In this document: in pieces, positions 6,610 to 12,597 of the stretch
How positions within the stretch are numbered: position 1 is the stretch's first letter
How the letters are laid out: the number at the start of each line of letters is the position of its first letter
DNA from: Patescibacteria group bacterium
GTDB taxonomy: Bacteria; Patescibacteriota; WWE3; UBA101185; UBA10185
Reading direction: 5' to 3'
Assembly: GCA_022710505.1 (NCBI GenBank)
Contig: JAKLGS010000016.1
Location: forward strand, 1-12,597
DNA: 12,597 nucleotides
Notes under the pieces: model-generated
The model's input: the letters and a program-made list of their open reading frames with translations, nothing else
Told to the model about the DNA's origin: nothing
Database searches by the model: none
Position numbers and translations under genes: made by a program

Positions 6610-7503
6610 TTAATCATATAATACTATTACTTTATCATACCGTAAATCAATTTTTTTTATAACCTCCTCATTATTATTTTGATTGCTCAACAAAGCTTTA
6701 ATTGTTCTCAATGATTTTTCAATATCTTTACTGTAACCCATAAAAATTTCCGGTCCGGTGTTAAGATATAATTTAGCATAGTTTGTAGTAAAACTCATAC
6801 TACTGATACTTAGATCTTCCCTATCTGCAAATTTTAAAATCTCAATACTTATAGGAATGATATCTTTATCCAAAAATGTCCCTACCACCACCGATCCTTC
6901 GTAATTTATTCTTGGTAAGTCCTGTAGACTCTCGGTAACCATTCCTAATACGAAACCTTCAGAATCAATAAGATAGAACTCCCCTTCACTATTAAATACA
7001 AAAGCCACGGGAATACGTTCTTCTATATAAATATTTAAAGAATTTGGGTAATCTTTTTTAACAAAAACATTTTTTGCACCTAAAAAACTTTTAGATATTA
7101 TTTTGGACAAACTGTCTTCTTCAATTGAAAATATATATTTACCAAAAGCATTTCTTTCAGCGATATTTCGCACATCTTCCGTGCTTACAAATCTCTCTGT
7201 ACCGGTTATTGTAACTTTTGAAATCTTAAAATAACCGGGTACATCAAATTTAAAAAATAAATAAATAACTACTCCGACTACTATAAGTAAAAATAAAATC
7301 TTTAGAAAAATACCATGTTTTTTTCTCAAAACTACTCTGGAGTTTATCACTTTTCTTTTTCGATCATTAATATTATTAAGCAATATCTGACTCTCTCTGG
7401 AATGATTTGAGTAGGAACGAGTTTGAGAAGAATTTCTCAAACTAGTTTTGTTAACTATAGGAATTATATTCTTAGATTTTTTTTGAGATTTGAATAATTT
7501 CAT
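6610..7503 (-). CDS. ftsQ: Cell division protein FtsQ/DivIB
   Basis: Single-pass membrane protein of the divisome that links cytoplasmic and extracytoplasmic division proteins. The 297 residues divide into a long, basic, Ser/Asn-rich cytoplasmic tail (1-63, many Lys and Arg), one transmembrane segment (about 64-85), a POTRA domain (about 91-162, with FKISKVTITGTERF and YPNSLNIYIEERIP) and the following beta domain with the typical AFVFNSEGEFYLIDSEGFVL run (167-186). Sequence conservation in this family is low, so the call rests on architecture and on the place between murG and ftsA. The ATG lies inside the end of murG, a 32-base overlap. No later Met gives a sensible N-terminus and a TTG at codon 22 lacks support, so the overlap is kept. 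The Shine-Dalgarno is weak at best. Confidence 0.9.
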   Translation of the reverse strand: MKLFKSQKKSKNIIPIVNKTSLRNSSQTRSYSNHSRESQILLNNINDRKRKVINSRVVLRKKHGIFLKILFLLIVVGVVIYLFFKFDVPGYFKISKVTITGTERFVSTEDVRNIAERNAFGKYIFSIEEDSLSKIISKSFLGAKNVFVKKDYPNSLNIYIEERIPVAFVFNSEGEFYLIDSEGFVLGMVTESLQDLPRINYEGSVVVGTFLDKDIIPISIEILKFADREDLSISSMSFTTNYAKLYLNTGPEIFMGYSKDIEKSLRTIKALLSNQNNNEEVIKKIDLRYDKVIVLYD

Positions 7504-8581
7504 TAGTTATTAATTCCGTAGGGTCGTTTTTTAAGAAATCCAACGCTGACTCATCCTTGACTTTCATCGAATTAATATCGGATAAACAAAACTTTATATT
7601 CTCAATAAGACTTTCAGGATTAAGATCTTTTTCATTTAATATACAAGCTAAACCTAAATCCTTTACCATTTTCGCATTTTCATATTGCTCGTTGTGAGAT
7701 ACCCAAGGAATAGGTATTAACAAGGAAGGTTTTTGTAATGCTATAATCTCCGACATAGTGTGAGCACCTGATCTTGAAACTACTAAATCCGCTTTCATGT
7801 AAGCTTCCCCTATCTCATCCTCCAAAACAAACTTCCTTAAATAGTACTTTCCTCTAACTGTATTTCTAATCTCCGTGTACTTGCTCTCTAATTTTTCAAA
7901 ATCCTTGTACAAAGAGTGGTCTCCCGACTGATGAATGATATTACAAAACGTAAGGAGCTTTTCTAAAGAATGATAAACATTTTCATTAATTATATGAGAA
8001 CCGGTTTTTCCTGCAGATATGTAGATTGTAAGTAAATCGTTATCAAAATTAAAAGAATCTGATGAGATATGGAATATTTCCTTCCTTAGGGGAATTCCTA
8101 CATATAAAACCTTGTCTGTAGGAAAATATTTTTCACTTTCTTTCCATGATACTAATACTTTTTTAGTAAATCTGGAAATAAGTTTATTAGAATATCCTGT
8201 GACCACAGTCTGCTCATGGGTAAGAGAGGGTATACCAAGTATATAACCTGCAATTACCACCGGAACGGCTAAATATCCTCCAAAAGACATTATCGCATCA
8301 GGTCTGTTTTTTAATAAAAACCAAAAAGCTTGAAAAAATCCCAGAGGAACCTTAAGCAACCTACCAATATTATAAGTTTTATATACTTTTCCTGCTTTCA
8401 AATCATAAAAAGGGATACCTAAGGAAGTAATTTCAATGTATTCCAGAGTTGGGTTCTTATCTCTCTGCATTGAATGTTTATGACCCATCCATAATACTTC
8501 GACGCCGGGAATTTTTTCTTTAAGTTTTTTGATTACCGGTAATGCGGAGCTGTGGTGTCCGCCAGTCATTACAATTTTCAT
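7472..8581 (-). CDS. murG: UDP-GlcNAc:undecaprenyl-PP-MurNAc-pentapeptide GlcNAc transferase MurG
   Basis: Peripheral GT-B (GT28) glycosyltransferase that converts lipid I to lipid II on the inner membrane face. In 369 residues it shows the first glycine loop TGGHHSSA (6-13) with the conserved His9, FGGYLAVP (100-107), HEQ (122-124), the second loop AGKTGS (190-195), the nucleotide-sugar motif SRSGAHTMSE (269-278) and NEQYENA (297-303). Compared with textbook MurG the first loop is TGGHH rather than GGTGGH and the second is GKTGS rather than GSQGA, so the donor and acceptor loops are divergent, although the nucleotide-binding half is well kept. It follows ftsW by 27 bases and its 3' end overlaps ftsQ. 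No Shine-Dalgarno is visible. Confidence 0.93.
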   Translation of the reverse strand: MKIVMTGGHHSSALPVIKKLKEKIPGVEVLWMGHKHSMQRDKNPTLEYIEITSLGIPFYDLKAGKVYKTYNIGRLLKVPLGFFQAFWFLLKNRPDAIMSFGGYLAVPVVIAGYILGIPSLTHEQTVVTGYSNKLISRFTKKVLVSWKESEKYFPTDKVLYVGIPLRKEIFHISSDSFNFDNDLLTIYISAGKTGSHIINENVYHSLEKLLTFCNIIHQSGDHSLYKDFEKLESKYTEIRNTVRGKYYLRKFVLEDEIGEAYMKADLVVSRSGAHTMSEIIALQKPSLLIPIPWVSHNEQYENAKMVKDLGLACILNEKDLNPESLIENIKFCLSDINSMKVKDESALDFLKNDPTELITNEIIQISKKI

Positions 8582-8608
8582 ATGATTATTCTATTCTAAA
8601 TAAGAAAT

Positions 8609-9787
8609 TTAATCCAACGATGAGTTCTTTTGAACATTGGCTAAAATACCTAAGCCTATTAACGAAAAAACCAACGAGGACCCACCGTAGGATATGAGTG
8701 GAATCGGCACACCGGTCATAGGTATTAACTTTGTCATTGAAGCGACATTAATAAAAAATTGAATTCCCAGCCAAGAACTAATCCCGATGGAAACTAATTT
8801 TCCAAACATATCTTGAGACTTTTTAGCAATTCTAAAACCTTTAAAAATAAAAAGACCATAGGCTAAAACTACAACCACCGTTCCTATAAATCCAAACTCT
8901 TCTCCGATGATTGCAAAAATAGAATCGGAAGCCACTTCAGGAAGATATTGATACTTTTGTTTGGATTGTCCAAAACCAACACCAGAAAAGCCTCCGGAAC
9001 CTAAAGCTACTAAAGCTTGTTTAACATGATAACTAGACTCACTGCTGTCTTCTCCCGATATCATTGCCTTTAGTCTGGCCATCCTGTAAGGTGACGACAA
9101 TATAACCAAAATTGCTAAAAGTAAAAAAATAGGGATAGTGATAAAAATTGGTTTTAAAGGAGCCCCTGAAACAAAATAAATTATCGTTCCTAAGATAAAA
9201 ACCATCGCGGCAGTGGACATATTTGGTTGAAGTATTATTAATCCTGCCACTAACACAGTGATTTTTAAGTACACTTCGAATGGTTTTTTATTTTTTGCAG
9301 ATTTGTCTTTTTGAGATATCAAACTTAATTGAGAAGCTAAATAAACTATCACTGATAATTTTGCCAACTCACCGGGTTGAAATCCCAATACTCCCAGGAA
9401 AGGAATAGCCGGAAGAGGAGGGGGATTTAAATATAACCATCTGTTTGCACCATTAACGCAGGGAGAAAAAGGTATAGACGTGGAACACGGCATTAACCCA
9501 ACTATAGCTAGAACTATAAGAGCAAGTAAATTAAATAAAAATAATGATCTAGATATCTTAACCAGACTTCTATAATCGATTCGATAGAAAAAGTAAAAAG
9601 CTATCAACCCGGCTACGGCCCAAGTAGCTTGTAAAATAACAAATCTATAAGGATCGCCATAAAGATTTTTGGATGAAACAGAGGTAGAATCGGCAATCAT
9701 CAACAAACCAAATAATAAAAAGGATGTAACAGCAATAAAAAATTTTCTTCCGGAAATATCTGTTTTTCTTGAATTTCTTTTTTTCAT
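8609..9787 (-). CDS. ftsW: SEDS peptidoglycan glycosyltransferase FtsW
   Basis: Polytopic SEDS-family polymerase that links lipid II into glycan strands at the septum, normally with a class B PBP. The 392 residues contain about ten hydrophobic segments. Family motifs are NGANRWL (112-118), FQPGELAKL (136-144, usually QPSE), LQPNM (186-190, usually QPD), KQKYQYLPEVASDSIFA (276-292) and TGVPIPLISYGGSS (358-371). Asp288 in the SDSIF motif matches the essential Asp297 of E. coli FtsW, so catalysis is probably preserved. The loop before the NGANRW motif is extended and holds two Cys (101 and 110) that could form a disulfide outside the membrane. RodA is possible on sequence, but the location between mraY and murG favours FtsW. 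No partner PBP gene is in the window. The gap from mraY is 15 bases. Confidence 0.93.
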   Translation of the reverse strand: MKKRNSRKTDISGRKFFIAVTSFLLFGLLMIADSTSVSSKNLYGDPYRFVILQATWAVAGLIAFYFFYRIDYRSLVKISRSLFLFNLLALIVLAIVGLMPCSTSIPFSPCVNGANRWLYLNPPPLPAIPFLGVLGFQPGELAKLSVIVYLASQLSLISQKDKSAKNKKPFEVYLKITVLVAGLIILQPNMSTAAMVFILGTIIYFVSGAPLKPIFITIPIFLLLAILVILSSPYRMARLKAMISGEDSSESSYHVKQALVALGSGGFSGVGFGQSKQKYQYLPEVASDSIFAIIGEEFGFIGTVVVVLAYGLFIFKGFRIAKKSQDMFGKLVSIGISSWLGIQFFINVASMTKLIPMTGVPIPLISYGGSSLVFSLIGLGILANVQKNSSLD

Positions 9788-9802
9788 TTAATGCGCGATA
9801 TT

Positions 9803-10903
9803 TTATAGAATTGCCACGAATATCCCAACAAATGCAAAAAACACACCAAAAAGAACAAATCTTAAGGTAATCTTTGTCTCAGGCCAGCCCAAAACTTCAA
9901 AATGATGGTGTATAGGAGCCATTCTAAATAATCTCTTATGTGTAATTTTATATACAATTTGCTGGAGAGGGCTGGATATCCCGTCAACAAAAAACATCAT
10001 ACCAATAAATATGAAGGCTACTTCCCTATGCATAACAACGGCAAGCATAGCCATAACAGCTCCCAGAACATATGAACCCACGTTACCCATAAATATCCTT
10101 GCGGGAAAGATATTAAAATATAAGAAAGGAATCATAGCACCTACAAAAGTGGCACAAAAACCAGCTAAAGAATTATATCCAAGAATTTTAGATAATATCC
10201 AAAATGAAATGAATGAAATTAAAGCAAGGCTTCCTGCTAAACCATCAAGTCCATCTGTAAAAGCAACTGCGTTTAAAATCCCTATGAATAAGAAGAATAT
10301 TACTACTGGATAACCAAATCCTATATGAACATTACCCAAAAGTGGAAACCAAATATAATCCCATCCTAATTTAAAATATGTCCAATAAGAAATAAATCCT
10401 GCTATTAAACCCTGAATAATAAATTTTTTATAGGTTTGTATTCCACTGTCATCCGAACTTCCTACCAATCTCGAAGCCTCTTTAAATATTGACCAAATTT
10501 TTCCAAAAATACTAAATTTTAAAAAACCTTCAGATCTTTTTCTAAAAAACCTGCCTAAGTGATAATGAAAAAAACCAGGTAGACCAGACTTTTTATATAC
10601 TTTAGTAAAATCTTCCAACATACCCAACAAACCAGCCAATGTAGCAATAAAAAGAGGGAAGAGAGTCTGTGTTCTGGATCGGTTGAAGACTAAACTAACT
10701 ACGGCTACGGTAAAAACAAAAACCATACCACCCATCGTCGGGGTGCCTTCTTTTCTTTTGTGACTTTCCGGACCGTCGCCTCTGATACTTTCACCCATCT
10801 GGAACTTATATACAAAATCTATCCAAAGCGGGTACAAGACAATAGCAATTAAACAAGCCAAAAACAATAACAATAAATCAAGCATTAATCCGACTGTTCC
10901 CAT
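9803..10903 (-). CDS. mraY: Phospho-MurNAc-pentapeptide transferase MraY, with altered active-site residues
   Basis: Multi-pass membrane enzyme that joins phospho-MurNAc-pentapeptide to undecaprenyl phosphate to form lipid I. The family is clear from RGDGPESHKRKEGTPTMGG (41-59), NAVAFTDGLDGLAG (211-224), APIHHHFE (329-336) and LGWPETK (338-344). Two of the three acidic residues considered catalytic are changed: the DDxxK motif reads EDFTK (Glu97, Asp98), and FMGDVGS reads FMGNVGS (Asn274, codon AAC). The cytoplasmic loop after EDFTK is also about 40 residues longer than in E. coli (about 108-155) and is basic. The gene is full length (366 aa). The start at 10903 is chosen over the ATG at codon 7 (which would share TAATG with the murA stop) because AGGAG lies seven bases before it; it overlaps murA by 19 bases. 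Confidence 0.94.
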   Translation of the reverse strand: MGTVGLMLDLLLLFLACLIAIVLYPLWIDFVYKFQMGESIRGDGPESHKRKEGTPTMGGMVFVFTVAVVSLVFNRSRTQTLFPLFIATLAGLLGMLEDFTKVYKKSGLPGFFHYHLGRFFRKRSEGFLKFSIFGKIWSIFKEASRLVGSSDDSGIQTYKKFIIQGLIAGFISYWTYFKLGWDYIWFPLLGNVHIGFGYPVVIFFLFIGILNAVAFTDGLDGLAGSLALISFISFWILSKILGYNSLAGFCATFVGAMIPFLYFNIFPARIFMGNVGSYVLGAVMAMLAVVMHREVAFIFIGMMFFVDGISSPLQQIVYKITHKRLFRMAPIHHHFEVLGWPETKITLRFVLFGVFFAFVGIFVAIL

Positions 10904-12219
10904 ATTTTTGCTCCTAATGAAATAAGTTTATCAACAAATCCCTCAAAAAAACAATCAACTATATCCAATCCAATTATCTCACTTTTACCTTCAGCGCAAA
11001 GTGCTGCTAAAATTAAAACAGCACCGTATTTAAAATTTTCCAAGGTTAGCCTCTCTCCCTTTAATTTTGTTGGCCCTGATACCTTTGCTACTGTTTTAGG
11101 CTCTCCTTCTTTTTCAATGTCGTAGGAGTCATCACTAACCACAGTGGCCAAACCAACCTCCGAAGGAGTAACTATGTCGATTTTTGCACCCATTCTATTC
11201 AAGTCAACGCAATACCCATACCTATCAACATACACGGTATCATGAATAATACTTTCCCCCACAGCTTGTGTTAACAACAAAACTGCAAGTGATTGCCACT
11301 CCGGTAAAAAACCAGGTGTCGGAGATATTTCTAAATTTTGCGGACTTAATTCCTCACTGTGTCTCCAAACTCTTAGCTCGTCATCTGAAAACTCAAATCT
11401 CGCCCCTATCTTATTTAAAAAGTTAATAAACTGCAATATTAAATCTCGTTTAACGTTTTTAATTGAGATGTTACCTTTAGTTAAAACTGCCAATGCGGCA
11501 AACGTGGCTATTTCAGATTTATCTGAACAAACATCAAAGGAGGTCTCTTTAAAAATATTCGTACCGGTAATTTTAATTTTCCCAGATTCAAGCTTCTCTA
11601 CAGAGCCTCCTATCCCATTTAAAAAATTAATCAAATCCTCTACTTCAGGTTCATCAGATGCTCTGGATATAACGGTCTCCCCCGGAACAAATACCGAAGA
11701 GATAATAGCGTTGTCAGTCGCAGTGTGGCTGGTAACCTTAAAATTTATACTACATCCTTTTGCAGAACCATCATTAAATATTTTTATGAATTCCTCATCA
11801 TCCTGAACTTGAAAACCTAAAAAATTCCAGGTATCTATAAATCTGTTAATCGGCCTAAGACTCTCATCTGATGATTTATATTTTGGAATAAAAGCCTTAC
11901 CGAACCTATATAAAAGGGGCCCAGCTAATAAAGTGGACGTTCGGAATTTTGAACCAATTTCAACAGGTACTTCATAGGTATTTATTTGGGATCCATTGAG
12001 GGACAACGAATTTGTACCAACCCATTCCGCCCTTCCCCCGACACTTTGAATAACCTCAATATCATCCATTATTGTTTTTATTTTTGGAACATTATTTAAA
12101 ATTACGTCCTCGTTTGAAAACATGGAGGCGTAAATAAGCTTAGAAGCTGAGTTTTTAGCTCCTGAAACTGAAACGGTACCCATTAAAGGGGTACCCCCCT
12201 CAATAAAAATTCCCGGCAT
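10885..12219 (-). CDS. murA: UDP-GlcNAc 1-carboxyvinyltransferase (MurA)-like protein lacking the catalytic Cys loop
   Basis: EPSP-synthase-fold protein of 444 residues. MurA normally transfers enolpyruvate from PEP to UDP-GlcNAc, the first step of peptidoglycan synthesis. Family features are GTVSVSGAKNSA (14-25, with Lys22 and Asn23), KFRTSTLLAGPLLYRFG (91-107), RPIN (122-125), DEPEVEDLINFLNGIGG (189-205) and GFLPEWQS (303-310). The mobile loop that should read PGG(C/D)xIGxRP is replaced by PKYKSSDESLRP (112-123), without Cys and two residues longer. Other substitutions against E. coli MurA are Asp305 to Glu307, Arg232 to Lys234, Arg397 to Lys398 and the His of RPVDLH to Phe127. It may be a divergent MurA clade or a paralogue with another function. 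It starts one base after the secG stop and its end overlaps mraY, so it is tightly placed in the cell-wall operon. Confidence 0.85.
   Translation of the reverse strand: MPGIFIEGGTPLMGTVSVSGAKNSASKLIYASMFSNEDVILNNVPKIKTIMDDIEVIQSVGGRAEWVGTNSLSLNGSQINTYEVPVEIGSKFRTSTLLAGPLLYRFGKAFIPKYKSSDESLRPINRFIDTWNFLGFQVQDDEEFIKIFNDGSAKGCSINFKVTSHTATDNAIISSVFVPGETVISRASDEPEVEDLINFLNGIGGSVEKLESGKIKITGTNIFKETSFDVCSDKSEIATFAALAVLTKGNISIKNVKRDLILQFINFLNKIGARFEFSDDELRVWRHSEELSPQNLEISPTPGFLPEWQSLAVLLLTQAVGESIIHDTVYVDRYGYCVDLNRMGAKIDIVTPSEVGLATVVSDDSYDIEKEGEPKTVAKVSGPTKLKGERLTLENFKYGAVLILAALCAEGKSEIIGLDIVDCFFEGFVDKLISLGAKIWEQSD
10911..10915 (-). promoter_or_regulatory. mraY: Shine-Dalgarno AGGAG of mraY
   Basis: AGGAG lies inside the 3' end of murA, seven bases before the ATG at 10903. 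It decides that start over the in-frame ATG at 10885. It is one of only two clear ribosome binding sites in the window. Confidence 0.7.
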
Positions 12220-12220
12220 A

Positions 12221-12439
12221 TTAGCTCAACAAAACTATGGCCAAAGAATTTACTACTAGTAAAACCCCTGATATAACCGTAAGGACAAAAATTATCTTTT
12301 CAAAACCTCTTAGTGATCTATACATGTTAAAGGAACTTTTCAATGTAGATGACAAACCTGAAGATTTCGACTGTATCAAAACCAGAACTATTAAAAGGCC
12401 GGAAATTATTAACTGTAATGTTTTTGTGAATGCAAGCAT
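12221..12439 (-). CDS. secG: Preprotein translocase subunit SecG
   Basis: Small inner-membrane subunit of the SecYEG channel that stimulates protein export. The 72-residue product has two hydrophobic segments (about 3-22 and 48-70) joined by a Ser/Gly-rich loop with SKSSGLSS (24-31) and the conserved RGFEKIIF (44-51), which is the expected SecG layout (TM, glycine-rich loop, R-x-x-EK, TM). The ATG is supported by AGAAGG five bases upstream. The gene starts two bases after the preceding stop and ends one base before murA, so the three are probably co-translated. Small two-TM proteins are easy to misassign, but length, loop and motif agree. Confidence 0.85.
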   Translation of the reverse strand: MLAFTKTLQLIISGLLIVLVLIQSKSSGLSSTLKSSFNMYRSLRGFEKIIFVLTVISGVLLVVNSLAIVLLS

Positions 12440-12441
12440 AA

Positions 12442-12597
12442 TTACCTTCTTTTACAAAGACTTTCTAAAAATAAATAAATCGCACTTGTCATAAGGGCAG
12501 AAAATATCATAGCCCAAAGGCTATCCAAGTCTTTAGATGGTAGCACACGCCCGAAAATATTCAAACTGCGCAGTGTAACGGGTACAAATGAAAAATC
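12442..12597 (-). CDS. C-terminal end of an unidentified membrane protein (possibly an ABC transporter permease)
   Basis: A reading frame runs from the right edge for 51 codons to a TAA two bases before the secG start. The visible part holds a hydrophobic segment (about residues 31-47 of the fragment, LWAMIFSALMTSAIYLF) followed by a short LESLCKRR tail, which would face the cytoplasm. The tail and the final membrane helix are reminiscent of the C-terminus of NitT/TauT-type binding-protein-dependent ABC permeases, but too little is visible to be sure. That the frame is real is supported by its close coupling to secG: the secG Shine-Dalgarno lies in its last codons. Confidence 0.5.
   Translation of the reverse strand, partial: DFSFVPVTLRSLNIFGRVLPSKDLDSLWAMIFSALMTSAIYLFLESLCKRR
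12445..12450 (-). promoter_or_regulatory. secG: Shine-Dalgarno AGAAGG of secG
   Basis: AGAAGG lies five bases before the secG ATG and overlaps the last codons of the upstream gene, supporting this start and coupling of the two genes. Confidence 0.65.

Noticed and set aside
10883..10903. Shorter mraY start at the TAATG junction with murA
   Set aside because: The junction is typical of coupled genes, but AGGAG seven bases before the upstream ATG supports the longer form better.
12237..12494. Plus-strand 85-residue frame over secG
   Set aside because: It is antisense to secG and to the end of the upstream gene, both of which have coherent membrane-protein sequence and coupled starts and stops.

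Overview
This is an AT-rich bacterial window in which every convincing gene lies on the minus strand, so transcription runs from high to low coordinates. The set of divergent but recognisable cell-wall and division proteins suggests a Candidate Phyla Radiation (Patescibacteria) bacterium, perhaps of the Microgenomates/Katanobacteria side. The features behind this are few Shine-Dalgarno sequences, a shortened division/cell-wall cluster, a TGGHH-type MurG, a type 2 IleRS and a B12-dependent ribonucleotide reductase. The lineage is inferred from style, not from a marker gene. UGA acts as a stop (end of the adenosyltransferase gene) and no gene has an in-frame UGA, so the code is standard; this argues against the Gracilibacteria/SR1 groups, which recode UGA.

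Layout in transcription order. (1) 12597-4159 is a compact run: the C-terminal end of an unidentified membrane protein, secG, murA, mraY, ftsW, murG, ftsQ, ftsA and ftsZ. Spacings run from 32-base overlaps to 43-base gaps, so most of it is probably one operon, with a weak hairpin between ftsA and ftsZ. It links protein export (SecG) to peptidoglycan precursor synthesis (MurA; MraY and MurG for lipid I and II), glycan polymerisation (FtsW) and the divisome (FtsQ, FtsA, FtsZ). MurC-F, FtsI and FtsL are absent from this stretch. (2) A 219-base gap with a candidate promoter and a folded leader precedes nrdJ, a class II adenosylcobalamin-dependent ribonucleotide reductase (3939-1360). (3) An 85-base gap with a good sigma70-like promoter and an 18-base palindrome precedes a second unit: a PduO-type cobalamin adenosyltransferase (which would make the cofactor of the reductase), a 45-residue membrane protein translationally overlapped with it, and the N-terminal part of ileS, which runs off the left edge.

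I see no mobile element, CRISPR array, tRNA or rRNA, and no gene-free stretch over 300 bases. I do not see a wholly new system. The observation most worth following is that several peptidoglycan enzymes of one operon have lost residues normally regarded as catalytic or near-invariant: MurA lacks the Cys/Asp loop, MraY has Asn for the third catalytic Asp and Glu for the first, and FtsW has QPN for QPD. All three are otherwise intact, full-length genes.
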